A stretch of 64,000 bases of DNA from JBBIQS01 sp037442205 (GCA_037442205.1 JBBIQS010000041.1:6270-70269); one strand, 5' to 3'. Shown: positions 43,886 through 52,265, numbered from the stretch's first letter. Program-made: numbers and translations. The notes: generated by a model not told the origin, from the sequence alone.

Positions 43886-44059
43886 CTACTGGTCGAACAG
43901 CCACCGCGCCCCGACGCCGGCGGTGCTCGAGCTCGGCGACCACTGCCCGAACCCGAATACCCCGAGCTGCTCGCGCGGCCGGTAGCCCGCCTCGAGGCGG
44001 GCGTAGGGGCCACCAGGTGCAGCCGCGCCGACCTGGCCCTCGAGGTACCCGGCGCGCAC
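43886..44059 (-). CDS. Last gene of the late operon, small beta-rich protein
   Basis: 57 aa from GTG 44059, GAGG 5 bp upstream. GPYARLEAGYRPREQLGVFG and GVGARWLFDQ read like short beta-barrel strands seen in small phage proteins. Unknown function. The plus strand also has an open frame here but its product is Arg/Pro-rich shadow sequence. Confidence 0.5.
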   Translation of the reverse strand: MRAGYLEGQVGAAAPGGPYARLEAGYRPREQLGVFGFGQWSPSSSTAGVGARWLFDQ

Positions 44060-44094
44060 CGGGACCTCGAGGAAGAGCCGGCGGAGCCCCTCGT

Positions 44095-44739
44095 CTAGCT
44101 GGCGGCGAGGGGCGTCGGAGGGTCCGCCGGGCGCTCGGTGGCGCTCGAATAGGCCTGCGCGGCCGCCTTGGCCTGCAGGTCGACGGCGACGTGCTCGCGC
44201 GCGGCCTGGGCCGCCCAAGCGGCCTGGGCCTTGGCGATGTCGGCGGGCGAGGGGGTCACGCCGACGCCGAGTAAGCCCTGGTGAAAGGCGTTGAGCGCGC
44301 CGGCTCCCTTGTCGAAGAAGCTGTCGGGCCCGGCCTGGCGCGCCGCGGCCTCAGCCGCGTAGTAGGCGAAATCGATCCACTTGTCGACGAACTGGGCAGC
44401 CTTCGCTCCGCGGTCGCCGAGGATCTTGAATACGGCCAGGGCGCCCAGTCCCAGGATGAGCGCCCAGCTCTCGATGGGCACGGCGGAGAGCACGCCGAGG
44501 ATGGCCGAGGGCGCCGAGCTGCTCGAGCTCGTCGCCGGCGCCGCGGCGGAGGCCTGCGGCTGCACCAGGTAGACGACCTGCGGCTGCTGGCCGGCCGGGC
44601 GAGGGGCGGCGAAGGCCTGCGGCGAGCTCGGCGCCGCGGCCGCGGCGATGGCCGGGAAATCGGGGGCGACGTCGCCGGCGGCGCTGGCGGAGAGGGGGAT
44701 GGCGAGGGTTGCGAGCAGCAGGCAGACGGCGAAGCGCAT
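44095..44739 (-). CDS. Holin-like protein (LLH type)
   Basis: 214 aa. Signal-like N-terminus (MRFAVCLLLATLAIPLSASA), a Ser/Ala-rich linker, one membrane helix (WALILGLGALAVFKILG) then a helical domain AAQFVDKWIDFAYYAAEAAA and following, similar to LLH-type phage holins, which have one N-terminal helix and a cytoplasmic amphipathic region. Close to the end of the late operon near the muralytic candidate, as expected for lysis. Confidence 0.6.
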   Translation of the reverse strand: MRFAVCLLLATLAIPLSASAAGDVAPDFPAIAAAAAPSSPQAFAAPRPAGQQPQVVYLVQPQASAAAPATSSSSSAPSAILGVLSAVPIESWALILGLGALAVFKILGDRGAKAAQFVDKWIDFAYYAAEAAARQAGPDSFFDKGAGALNAFHQGLLGVGVTPSPADIAKAQAAWAAQAAREHVAVDLQAKAAAQAYSSATERPADPPTPLAAS

Positions 44740-44770
44740 GCGAGACTCCAGGTGCTACCGGGGGAAGAGC

Positions 44771-45127
44771 TCAGTTCGTGCGGCTGCGCTGCTGGATGTC
44801 CTTGATGTCGGCCCACATCCGCGAGAGGAGGTCGCGCACACCGCTGACGTCGGCCTCGAGACGTGCGAGAGCCTGCCGCGTCTCCTGCAGTTGCTCGACC
44901 TGGTGCGCGAGGGCCTCGGCGTCGGCTTTCTCGCGACGGAGGCCTTCGATCTGCTCGGCGGTGCGCGCCTGCAGCGCGACGACCTCGGCCTTGGTCGCCA
45001 AGCCTTCCCAGCGGCTCAGGCCCACGGCGGACACCCGGACCGCGGCGAAGAAGACCGAGGCAGCCACACCCAGGGCGAGGATCGCCGGCCACAGCTCCGC
45101 GATCTGCTTGAGACCCTCGGCCGTCAT
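44771..45127 (-). CDS. Membrane-anchored coiled-coil protein
   Basis: 118 aa. One membrane helix near the N-terminus (WPAILALGVAASVFFAAV), then a long coiled coil (RTAEQIEGLRREKADAEALA and on) to the C-terminus. ATG 45127 overlaps the previous gene by 4 bp. It could be a spanin-like or virion-membrane protein. Confidence 0.65.
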   Translation of the reverse strand: MTAEGLKQIAELWPAILALGVAASVFFAAVRVSAVGLSRWEGLATKAEVVALQARTAEQIEGLRREKADAEALAHQVEQLQETRQALARLEADVSGVRDLLSRMWADIKDIQQRSRTN

Positions 45128-45600
45128 GGTCCAGCGTCCCCCAGCGTGAAAGAGGCGATCGACTGATCCCAATCGGCCGGCAGGGGAGGGGCGGCGCCGG
45201 ACACCGTGCCGAGCTCGTCGGCGACCTCGAGCCCCCAGCCGCCGTCGGTCGCCGGCGCCTCGAAGATGCAAGCGCGCGAGATGGTCCCGACCGCCCCGCC
45301 GTCGCGCTGCGCCGTGGCCCACTGCCGCGCGAGGTTGAGCCAGACCAGGGCGTGGGGTTGGTCGGCGATGCCGGACCGGGCCCAGGGGCGCACGGCCTCG
45401 CCGGCGTCGGGAGTTGCATAGACCTGGCCGCTGACCTCAGCGCCGTAGACTTGGCCGCCGTCGGCGTCGACCAGGAAGAAGCAAGCCCGCGAGGCGCGGA
45501 ACACTGGGGAGGACTCGAACTCGAGCGTGGTGGCGAGCTGCGTGCCGCCGACCCCTCCAAGCAGGCCCAGGACGAGACCGGCGAAGAATTGCTTGTTCAT
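45124..45600 (-). CDS. Late membrane-anchored protein, unknown
   Basis: 158 aa. MNKQFFAGLVLGLLGGVGGT is an N-terminal membrane helix; the rest is beta-rich with RACFFLVDADGGQVYGAEVS and RACIFEAPATDGGWGLEVA, two similar segments that look like an internal duplication. Probably external to the membrane. Position suggests a virion component. Confidence 0.65.
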   Translation of the reverse strand: MNKQFFAGLVLGLLGGVGGTQLATTLEFESSPVFRASRACFFLVDADGGQVYGAEVSGQVYATPDAGEAVRPWARSGIADQPHALVWLNLARQWATAQRDGGAVGTISRACIFEAPATDGGWGLEVADELGTVSGAAPPLPADWDQSIASFTLGDAGP

Positions 45601-45604
45601 GGGC

Positions 45605-46702
45605 CTAGTACCCCGCGCAGCGATAGGTGAGCGCGTCGCCAGGGGAGAACGTGCCGTTGATGGCAAGGGCGCTTGTCGTCGCGGAGGGTCGAAGCGCGGT
45701 CGCGGTCGTCTCGTCGAAGACCTCACACACTGGAGCGGCGCCCCAGGCGACGCTGAAGGTTAGCGTGCATTTGCTGCCCGGCGCCGTCCCCACTACCACT
45801 CGACCGACGCTGTCATTTCCCGCGATGGTCGGCGACGTGCCGCAGTCTGCGGCGCCGGTGCCGACGGCTGGAGCGGTCCCGGTGAATAGTTCGTGGGTGC
45901 CGACGGCTATCGAGTACTTCTCGCCGCCGGTGCTGTTCTCGACGGTCATGAACTTTGCGCCCGCAGTCGAATAGACGACCGGCGTCTTGAGGCGCACGCC
46001 AATTGCCGTTGCGCCATCGGGCTGGTTTCCTACCAAAACGAGCGGCTGCGCGTTGTAGGTGTAGACCTGCCCGCCGCCCAGCTGAACCCCGCTCACCTGC
46101 AAACCCTGCAATTGGAGATTTCCACTGCCCTGCAGGCGTAGTGCATTCACGCCATTGTTGTTGATGTCGATGAGCGTATCGGTGGCTGCCAGGGTGCTCA
46201 GGACATTGAGCGTGAACGCGGTATCTATCCCCGCCGTCGGAGTCGTGTTCGACTCGAGCAGCGCCCCGGTCGCGGGTAAGAAGCGCAGGGGGTCGCTAAT
46301 GCCGACCGATCCGCCATAGTTCGCTCCCGGATTGATCATGTCGGACTGCAAATTGAGCGTTCCGGCGATCACGGCATTGCCGTTGATATATTCGTTGCCA
46401 ACTATGCGAATATTCGCGGCGTTGATGTAGCCGTCCGCCACGTTGTAGAATAGGTGGCGCGTGCACGCGGAGCCATCCAGGCAGATTCTCGCTCCTGTCG
46501 GCAGCTCAATCGCGTCGCTCCCGCTCGCCGTCCCCGTGATAGCGATCGCCGGCGCCGTCGCCGAGGTGATGGTGAACGGCCCCTCGAAGGTCTGCGCGCC
46601 CGACAGCAGGCTCGGCGGGCTGGTGTGCATCGGGCCCCGCGAGAGGGAACCGACCTGCGCGACCAGGCCGGCCATCAGGATAGTGAGCGCTGCCCGAGTC
46701 AT
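45605..46702 (-). CDS. Spike/receptor-binding-like protein
   Basis: 365 aa. A short hydrophobic N-terminus (MTRAALTILMAGLVAQVGSL), then Gly/Asn-rich strand repeats (IRIVGNEYINGNAVIAGTLN, LIDINNNGVNALRLQGSGNL) typical of trimeric fibres. The C-terminal ~75 residues (AGNDSVGRVVVGTAPGSKCT, CEVFDETTATALRPSATTSA, ending YRCAGY) match a head-domain style common at the ends of phage tail fibres and spikes. Host recognition is the likely role. Confidence 0.72.
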   Translation of the reverse strand: MTRAALTILMAGLVAQVGSLSRGPMHTSPPSLLSGAQTFEGPFTITSATAPAIAITGTASGSDAIELPTGARICLDGSACTRHLFYNVADGYINAANIRIVGNEYINGNAVIAGTLNLQSDMINPGANYGGSVGISDPLRFLPATGALLESNTTPTAGIDTAFTLNVLSTLAATDTLIDINNNGVNALRLQGSGNLQLQGLQVSGVQLGGGQVYTYNAQPLVLVGNQPDGATAIGVRLKTPVVYSTAGAKFMTVENSTGGEKYSIAVGTHELFTGTAPAVGTGAADCGTSPTIAGNDSVGRVVVGTAPGSKCTLTFSVAWGAAPVCEVFDETTATALRPSATTSALAINGTFSPGDALTYRCAGY

Positions 46703-47139
46703 CGGTACTCCCGGATTGCGACGGTGGTGGCGGCCGCGGCGATGCCGTAGAGCTGGTGCGCCGCGGCCGGGGCATCGGCGTTGAATCTGGGCGAATCGAC
46801 CTGCTCGCACCGCTCCTCGCCGACCGACAGCGGGTAGCCGGCGCCGACTGCGACGGTCGCCTCGCCGTCCTCGATGGCCCCGGAGATGGGCCGCCAGCAG
46901 TAGCCGCGGAGGTTGGCGAGCCGCACCGGGCACGCGAGCGCCCCTGCGACGCCGGCGCCGAGGGTGATTCGGCAGGTCTGCGTGATCTGCACGGGATAGC
47001 TGGCGTTCGCTCCGCCCACGAGCGCGTTGACGGCGGGTGGCTCGCCTTCCTTGGCCACCGCGGTGGAGTGCTTGAGCAGCACGGCTCCCAGTGCCAGCGC
47101 ACCGCAGACCAGCAGGAAATAGGGAAGACGGATCTTCAT
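46699..47139 (-). CDS. Late membrane-anchored protein, unknown
   Basis: 146 aa. One membrane helix (MKIRLPYFLLVCGALALGAV), then a beta-rich domain with three Cys (TCRITLGAG, ALACPVRL, GYCWRPISG, EERCEQV). ATG 47139 or the overlapping GTG 47145. Adjacent to the spike-like gene with 4-bp overlap, it may be the vertex base that anchors it. Confidence 0.62.
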   Translation of the reverse strand: MKIRLPYFLLVCGALALGAVLLKHSTAVAKEGEPPAVNALVGGANASYPVQITQTCRITLGAGVAGALACPVRLANLRGYCWRPISGAIEDGEATVAVGAGYPLSVGEERCEQVDSPRFNADAPAAAHQLYGIAAAATTVAIREYR

Positions 47140-47141
47140 GG

Positions 47142-47756
47142 TCACGCCCAGGGGCCCTGCGAGGTGAGTTCGTCGTAACGCTGTTCGCCGAGCGCCCAGC
47201 GCGCAGCGACGCTGTCCCGCCAGGCCGGCGGCAGGCCGGGATTCCAGGCCGTCTCGTAGTCGATGAAGCCGCGGAACCCCTTGCGCTCGAGCGCCGCGGC
47301 GACGAAGAGCGCGGCATCCCGGAGCGAGGAGAAGGCCACGAACGGCTTGATGATGCCCGTCCCGGCCTCGACCGCCGGCGCCCAGCCGATGGGACCTCGA
47401 GCAGCTCCGCCGGCCAGCGTCCAGCCGTAGCCCGGCGCGGGTCCCCAGGCCTCGATTCCCCAGACCTGGTTGCCGACGGCCTTCCAGTTGTCGCCCTGCT
47501 CGAGGAACCCGAGCGCGAAGACGTTCCGCGCCTGGTACCCGATGCCGGCCACCGCCTCGAGCAGCTCCCGCTCGGTCCAGCTCGTCATCTGCAGCGGGAC
47601 CCGGTCCTGGGCACGCACCCGGGGGCGAGACTGCAGCAGCTCGGCGACCTTGCTCTCGTCCACGTCAGCACCTCGAGACATGAGCCACAGCACCAGCAGC
47701 CCCACCAGGAGCAGCACACCGAGCCCGCCAGCCGTCGCCGCCGCCTTGCCCGCCAT
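47142..47756 (-). CDS. Membrane-anchored muralytic enzyme candidate
   Basis: 204 aa. An N-terminal membrane helix (ATAGGLGVLLLVGLLVLWLM), a linker, then a helical domain with NVFALGFLEQGDNWKAVGNQ, VWGIEAWGP and KPFVAFSSLRDAALFVAAAL. That order (Glu in a helix, N-x-WGI, then FxAFxSxxDAA) is the pattern of glucosaminidase/transglycosylase folds such as FlgJ. Could be a virion enzyme for peptidoglycan penetration, as in PRD1 P7 or PM2 P5, or the endolysin. Confidence 0.6.
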   Translation of the reverse strand: MAGKAAATAGGLGVLLLVGLLVLWLMSRGADVDESKVAELLQSRPRVRAQDRVPLQMTSWTERELLEAVAGIGYQARNVFALGFLEQGDNWKAVGNQVWGIEAWGPAPGYGWTLAGGAARGPIGWAPAVEAGTGIIKPFVAFSSLRDAALFVAAALERKGFRGFIDYETAWNPGLPPAWRDSVAARWALGEQRYDELTSQGPWA

Positions 47757-47762
47757 CGCTCC

Positions 47763-48227
47763 TCACTTCGACAGGGCGCCCTTGCCGGCGCCGGTCCAGA
47801 ACAGCAGCCCCAGGATGGCCAGCAGAATCATGCCGGCGCCGATGGACTTGACCGGGGACCCGAGGCCCTCGGTGAGCGCCTTGCGCTTCTCCACGTCGAG
47901 CTGGTCCTGATAGCGCTTGTCGGCCTCAACGGTGGCCTGGCCCTGGCCGTTGGCGACGAACCGCACCTCCGGCACGAGGCGCTCGTCGTCGGCGAAGATC
48001 GCCCACACGATGTCCGTGCGGACCGGGATCGCGGACAGCACCTCGGTTGTGCCCTGGCGAATCGGGTGAGCATCGTGCGTGATGGTGGCCGGCACGGTCG
48101 GGAAACCGGCGCCAGCCATGTTGGAGTCGGAGAAGCTCCAGGGGTCCGGCCAGGTCACGACGGCGTCGACGACCGACCCGAGATTGGTCGGAAGCTTGCC
48201 GTTCCAGACGTTGACGAAGTCAGCCAT
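47763..48227 (-). CDS. Beta-rich protein with C-terminal membrane helix
   Basis: 154 aa. The first ~100 residues (VVDAVVTWPDPWSF, TEVLSAIPVRTDIVWAIFAD, LVPEVRFVANGQG) are homologous by eye to the C-terminal domain of the next gene. It ends with a membrane helix (SIGAGMILLAILGLLFWTG). Probably a virion protein fixed in an internal membrane with its beta-domain facing the capsid. Confidence 0.68.
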   Translation of the reverse strand: MADFVNVWNGKLPTNLGSVVDAVVTWPDPWSFSDSNMAGAGFPTVPATITHDAHPIRQGTTEVLSAIPVRTDIVWAIFADDERLVPEVRFVANGQGQATVEADKRYQDQLDVEKRKALTEGLGSPVKSIGAGMILLAILGLLFWTGAGKGALSK

Positions 48228-48233
48228 TGCGCC

Positions 48234-49409
48234 TCACCCCTTGAGAAGGAAGTAGGCCAGCGCGAGCAGCAGCAGGGTCTTGCCCGAGCTCGAGCTGCTC
48301 GCGGGCTCGGCTGCGGGAGGGGTTCCGCCGCCGGTCGCGGGAGTCCCGCCGGAGCCGGTGTTTTGGGACTGGTTGGGCGGAAGCTGGGCAGGAAGCGACA
48401 CGCTGCCGCTGGTGTAGAACTGCACCTCAGCCCCGAGCTGCGGGTCGGTCGTCAGAACCGCGAACTCCTGCGGCGCAGTCTTGCGCACCGGGATGGCCTT
48501 GAGCTCCTCGCCGTAGCTTCCGGCGGGCATCAGGTGCGGCCCGCTGGTCTGGAGCACGCCCACGCTGGCCGGGTCGAAGTACCCGGCGAAGACCTGGAAG
48601 TCGCCGAACGCCTGATCGTAGGTCACGAAGGCGTCGACGAAGGGCCCCTTGTCCTGCGGAATCGGGCCGTGCCAGGCGATGAAGTAGCCATCGGGAATTG
48701 GGGTGACGGCCATGTCGGGCTCCGGGGAGGGCGTGGAGGGTTGGTCCTGCTGCAGGACCTGGTCGACGACGTCGGTCGGCGGCGGGGGAGGCGCGGGGAT
48801 GTCTCCGGCCGCCGGGGTCGAATCGGCGGCGAGGACCTGGTCAACCACGTAGGTCGGTGGCGGTGGAGGCGCGGGAATGTCCGCCTGCAGCTGGGGAGCG
48901 GACGCCGGCGACGCCTTGGGCGAGAACTGCACCACTTCGACCGGCGCCAGACGCGCGGGAGGTCGGCGGAGCTCGGTGGCTCGAGCCGGAGCGGCCGCGG
49001 GGAGCGCCGGCCGGCCTCGAGCCTGCCGCTTACGTCGGGCCTGAAGCTCGGCGTCGTCGAGCCCGTAGCCGTAGCCCTCGAGCAGCGTCAGCGCGCTGTC
49101 GGGGCGGGTGTGTACCTGGTCGAGGAAGGTCCTCGCGCCGTCGCGGACCGCGAAGCCCAGCTCGCGGAGGTGCTCGCCGCCGCGGCGGTCGGCGCAGTCC
49201 TCGCACTCGGCGCCTTCAATGTGGGCCCACTCATGGCAGAAGACAGCGGCCCTGCCGGCCGTGGTGTCGAGCTGCTCCCACCAGTCGGGATCGATGGCGA
49301 TGATCCGAGCGTCCGCGTGCGAGAGCGCCTTGCGGCCATGCTTCGACCAGACGAGGGACAGGGCCTCGAGCGGCAGCGGAGAGATCCGGCACTGGCAGGC
49401 GGCGGGCAT
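48234..49409 (-). CDS. HEXXH metallopeptidase fused to virion beta-domain
   Basis: 391 aa. Residues 1-110 contain a zinc-peptidase site VFCHEWAHIEGAECEDCADR (His59-Glu60-x-x-His63). A Pro-rich linker with a repeated unit (DIPAPPPPPTYVVDQVL and DIPAPPPPPTDVVDQVL) follows, then a ~100-aa beta-domain (FVDAFVTYDQAFGDFQVFAG, ELKAIPVRKTAPQEFAVLTT) that resembles the neighbouring 154-aa protein, and a C-terminal membrane helix (TLLLLALAYFLLKG). The fusion suggests a virion protease, for maturation or entry. Confidence 0.7.
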   Translation of the reverse strand: MPAACQCRISPLPLEALSLVWSKHGRKALSHADARIIAIDPDWWEQLDTTAGRAAVFCHEWAHIEGAECEDCADRRGGEHLRELGFAVRDGARTFLDQVHTRPDSALTLLEGYGYGLDDAELQARRKRQARGRPALPAAAPARATELRRPPARLAPVEVVQFSPKASPASAPQLQADIPAPPPPPTYVVDQVLAADSTPAAGDIPAPPPPPTDVVDQVLQQDQPSTPSPEPDMAVTPIPDGYFIAWHGPIPQDKGPFVDAFVTYDQAFGDFQVFAGYFDPASVGVLQTSGPHLMPAGSYGEELKAIPVRKTAPQEFAVLTTDPQLGAEVQFYTSGSVSLPAQLPPNQSQNTGSGGTPATGGGTPPAAEPASSSSSGKTLLLLALAYFLLKG

Positions 49410-49412
49410 GGG

Positions 49413-50297
49413 TCAGAGGAGCAGGAGCAGCGCGACAGCAGCGGGGGCGGCGATGTTGGGGCGCTTGGGAGGCGTGGATTTCGGAGGCTGGTCGCTGCCC
49501 GACGAGTTGGACCCTCGGGTGTGCCTCGCAAGGTCGGCGGCCCCCGTCTGAGCGGTGCCGCTGGTCTGCTTGAAGAACTTGCCCGCTTCGACGGCGCCAC
49601 GCTGAGCCGCGGCTGGAATGCCAGCAACAAAGGCGCCGACGACCGTGGCGGCGGTAGCCTCTGCCCCCAGACCTCCGGTGGCTGAGCTGGCGAGAATCAC
49701 GGCGAGAATCAGTGGGCCGGCGATCATGATGACCGACTGCGCGCGCTGCCAGCCGCTCTCGTACGGCTGTACCGTGTCGTTGTGGCCGGACCCGCGGTTG
49801 TCCGAGTAGTACTGCCGCGTCCAGCACCAATCCTTGGTGGCGGGGTCTTTGAACTGATCGGCGCCGTCCGCGGTGATGTAGAGGCGCTTGCCGTTCGCGA
49901 AATAGGCCGTCAGGTAATGAATCGTCCCCGGTGGCGAGCGCGGCGACTTCACCCAGCCCGGGACCTCGGTCATCCAGCGGCCGCCGTCGTGGTCGTCCTT
50001 CCAGGTGGCGAGCTCGGCCGAGAGCTTCTTGAACAGCTCGATGGCCGCCGGCGGAGCGTTCGGCTCCGCGGCAATCTGCGCCGCGGCTGCCAGCTCGCCG
50101 AGGCGACGCTTCTCCTCGTGGGAGATCTCTTCCCAGTCGAGCTGGGCCGCGTAGCAGTGGCCGGCGTTGCGCTCGAGGTGCCCCAGCGGATCCCGCTGGT
50201 AGTCGTCCTCGTGTTCCTTGAGGAGCGCCTCGCGGGTCGTCCAGCCCATGGCGACCTGGTACTCCTCCTCGTCGGTCAAGTAGTGCGTGGCGGCCAT
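49413..50297 (-). CDS. Late protein with internal hydrophobic segments
   Basis: 294 aa. An acidic helical N-terminal half, a short beta-rich segment (RLYITADGADQF, WCWTRQYYSDNRG), two hydrophobic helices (VIMIAGPLILAVILASSA, EATAATVVGAFVAGIPAAA) and a Ser/Pro-rich end with a terminal hydrophobic run. Unrecognised. In position and composition it fits a virion-membrane protein. Confidence 0.62.
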   Translation of the reverse strand: MAATHYLTDEEEYQVAMGWTTREALLKEHEDDYQRDPLGHLERNAGHCYAAQLDWEEISHEEKRRLGELAAAAQIAAEPNAPPAAIELFKKLSAELATWKDDHDGGRWMTEVPGWVKSPRSPPGTIHYLTAYFANGKRLYITADGADQFKDPATKDWCWTRQYYSDNRGSGHNDTVQPYESGWQRAQSVIMIAGPLILAVILASSATGGLGAEATAATVVGAFVAGIPAAAQRGAVEAGKFFKQTSGTAQTGAADLARHTRGSNSSGSDQPPKSTPPKRPNIAAPAAVALLLLL

Positions 50298-50324
50298 GGT
50301 CGAGACCTCGCTTGCGGCAAGCGC

Positions 50325-51041
50325 TTAGCGACGCACCAACAGCACCACCGCCACGACCAGCAGGATGGTGTTGGTGCTCAGGCCGGCCGGGGCCTGCGGC
50401 GCCGGCGGCTTCGGAGGACTGCCGGCGGGCGGCTGCTGGCTTTGCCCCCCGCCGCCGGTGATCTGCTTGATCTCCTTCCAGATGTCGCCAGCGGCGCCGA
50501 TGACCTGGCCAGCCGTGTCGAGCCAGCCCTGCCAGTCCCACGAGCTCGAGTCCGAGCTGCCATCCGAGCTGGAGCTGGATCCCTGGGAGGTCGAAGTGGT
50601 CGAAGTGGTGTCCACCTGGAGGGGCTGCGGAGTCGAATAGCCGGGGTCCTCGTCGAGGGCGGCGACCTTCGGGCGGTCAGAGAGTCGGTGCGGCCGTGAC
50701 TTGAGCCAGCCCGGGTTGCCCTTGGGGGAGAGGAGGGCGAGGGCGTGCGCGACGTCGCGGGTGCGGGTCTGGGCCAGGAGGCCCAGGGCAGTCACGAGCT
50801 CGTTGGAGTCGTCGACGAACCCGGCGATACCCTTCTCCGAGCCCGGAGTGCCAGCCGCGACCTTGCGGGCGGTCCGGACGTCGAAGGCGGCCTCGTAGGG
50901 GAGCTGCAGCTGGAAGTTGCCCTGGGTGACGGCGTTCAGGCCCGTGACTTCGCGGATCTTGGCCAGCAGGGCATTGGCCATCCACTTGCCGCGGTAGCCG
51001 CTTGCGTCCAGGCGCTTCGCGTGCTCGAGGATGACGCTCAT
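50325..51041 (-). CDS. Late protein adjacent to capsid candidate, C-terminal membrane helix
   Basis: 238 aa. The first ~115 residues are helical (MSVILEHAKRLDASGYRGKW, DVAHALALLSPKGNPGW), possibly lysozyme-like or structural but without an identifiable active site. A Ser/Gln-rich linker follows and the C-terminus is a membrane helix (STNTILLVVAVVLLVRR). Between it and the capsid candidate is a ~108-bp gap with a possible hairpin (GAGCTCGAGCAGCGG region). Could be a minor capsid or vertex protein. Confidence 0.62.
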   Translation of the reverse strand: MSVILEHAKRLDASGYRGKWMANALLAKIREVTGLNAVTQGNFQLQLPYEAAFDVRTARKVAAGTPGSEKGIAGFVDDSNELVTALGLLAQTRTRDVAHALALLSPKGNPGWLKSRPHRLSDRPKVAALDEDPGYSTPQPLQVDTTSTTSTSQGSSSSSDGSSDSSSWDWQGWLDTAGQVIGAAGDIWKEIKQITGGGGQSQQPPAGSPPKPPAPQAPAGLSTNTILLVVAVVLLVRR

Positions 51042-51149
51042 GGGAATCCTCGGCCCTGGCGGCCGGGGCCGACAGGGCGGGCGGAAGGTGAGGAGAGGAG
51101 AAGCCCGGCGAGCTCGAGCAGCGGAGTGCTCGAGCTCGCCGAGGAGGGA

Positions 51150-51779
51150 CTAGCGGGCGCCGCCGACGCGCTCCATGGCGGGAGCCTCGCCGATCTGCAG
51201 GCGGTCGCGGATCTCGCTGCGGTTGCGGATGAAGAAGGTCAGCGAGACGTTGTAGGCCGTGATCCCGTTGGCGGGGCAGGTCAGGAGCAGGTGCGACCAG
51301 CCGTCGAGCTCGGAGACGATGGGCAGCTCGACCCGGTCCACCTGGTACTGGTTGGAGCGGATGTAGCTCGAAGCCTCGAGAGTGGCCGTGGTCACGTCCT
51401 CGAAGGGCGTCTTGCGCCGGGTCTTGACCACGATCCCCTGCAGGAGCGCGGCGGACGGGGCGACGACGAGCATGCCGGCGAGCTCGATCGGATTGTCGGC
51501 GACGAACGGCAGCCAGAGGCCGTCGTAGTCGGTCGCGGTGGGGGCCACCATGACGCCGGCGTTGAAGGCCGCGACGATCGCGGAGGCCGACTCGTTCCGG
51601 TAGAAGATCGGGACGTCGGTGCCGCCGTTCGCGCCGATCGTCAGGGTCATCCGCAGCGCCTTGTCGCCGCGCTTGGCGGCGCGCGGGGTGATGCGCGGAT
51701 CGGACACGCCGGGGTTGCCGTCGACGCCCTTCATGTTCGCCAGGGCGTGGGCCAGCGCTTCCTTGCTCATGGGCTGCAT
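51150..51779 (-). CDS. Major capsid protein candidate (jelly-roll-like)
   Basis: 209 aa, no membrane segment, predicted mostly beta: strands around ALRMTLTIGAN, TDVPIFYRN, LAGMLVVAPS, LQGIVVKTRR, ATLEASSYIRS, RVELPIVSE, SHLLLTCPANGITAYNVSLT and LTFFIRN. This many strands in ~200 residues, its place beside tiny membrane proteins and two genes from the ATPase, and the lack of any HK97-type protein make it the best capsid candidate. The size suits a single jelly roll (P23-77-like) better than a double one (PM2, 269 aa). ATG 51779 is the start. No sequence match to known capsid proteins is claimed. Confidence 0.5.
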   Translation of the reverse strand: MQPMSKEALAHALANMKGVDGNPGVSDPRITPRAAKRGDKALRMTLTIGANGGTDVPIFYRNESASAIVAAFNAGVMVAPTATDYDGLWLPFVADNPIELAGMLVVAPSAALLQGIVVKTRRKTPFEDVTTATLEASSYIRSNQYQVDRVELPIVSELDGWSHLLLTCPANGITAYNVSLTFFIRNRSEIRDRLQIGEAPAMERVGGAR

Positions 51780-51796
51780 GGACTTCTCTCTTTCTG

Positions 51797-52051
51797 TCAG
51801 CCGATGGCGGTCTGGCCGCTGTCGGCGATGGCGGTTTTGGCGGGGTTGGCGAGCGAGTCGGTCGCGGCGGCGCCCGAGGGCGCGGCCGAAGCCGCATCGC
51901 CGGCCAGCGGGGCCGACGTGGAGACGACCTCGACCGGCTTCACGCCCGCCTTGCTTGGCTCGCCGAACAGAAAGTTCAGCCAGCCGTGGTGGTAGGCGAG
52001 GAGGCCCACCACCACCGCAATCGCAGGAGCTTTCAGCTCGGCCGAGGTCAT
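51797..52051 (-). CDS. Small virion-membrane protein, paralogue of the next
   Basis: 84 aa. MTSAELKAPAIAVVVGLLAYHHGWLNFLFGEPSKAG (seen as a membrane helix then a conserved segment) is clearly paralogous to the 41-aa gene upstream. The remaining 45 residues are Ala/Ser-rich and soluble. Small abundant membrane proteins of this sort line the internal vesicle of PM2- and PRD1-type virions. Confidence 0.7.
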   Translation of the reverse strand: MTSAELKAPAIAVVVGLLAYHHGWLNFLFGEPSKAGVKPVEVVSTSAPLAGDAASAAPSGAAATDSLANPAKTAIADSGQTAIG

Positions 52052-52085
52052 CGAGGTCTCGCTCGTGAGGGCGGTTGGCGAAGGC

Positions 52086-52211
52086 CTACTTCTTGGGGAG
52101 GCCGGCCTTGCTGGGCTCGGAGAACAGGAAGTTCAGGTAGCCGTTGTGGTAGGCGAACAGCCCCACCAGCACCACGATCCCCGGGACCTTCATCTCTTCC
52201 AGCTTGGGCAT
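52086..52211 (-). CDS. 41-aa membrane protein
   Basis: MPKLEEMKVPGIVVLVGLFA then YHNGYLNFLFSEPSKAGLPK; a single membrane helix with a conserved YHxGxLNFLFxEPSKAG tail shared with the 84-aa neighbour. GGAG lies 9 bp before ATG 52211. Transcribed from the promoter element at 52266-52294, giving a ~50-nt leader. Confidence 0.7.
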   Translation of the reverse strand: MPKLEEMKVPGIVVLVGLFAYHNGYLNFLFSEPSKAGLPKK

Positions 52212-52265
52212 GATCTTGCGCTCCTGAGTCGGGCCGATGGGCCCGGCGAAAGTGTTCCCCCTAGC

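Noticed and set aside
43748..44098. 116-codon plus-strand frame between the early and late operons
   Set aside because: Arg/Pro/Glu-rich shadow composition; the minus-strand 57-aa gene has a ribosome-binding site and a protein-like sequence.
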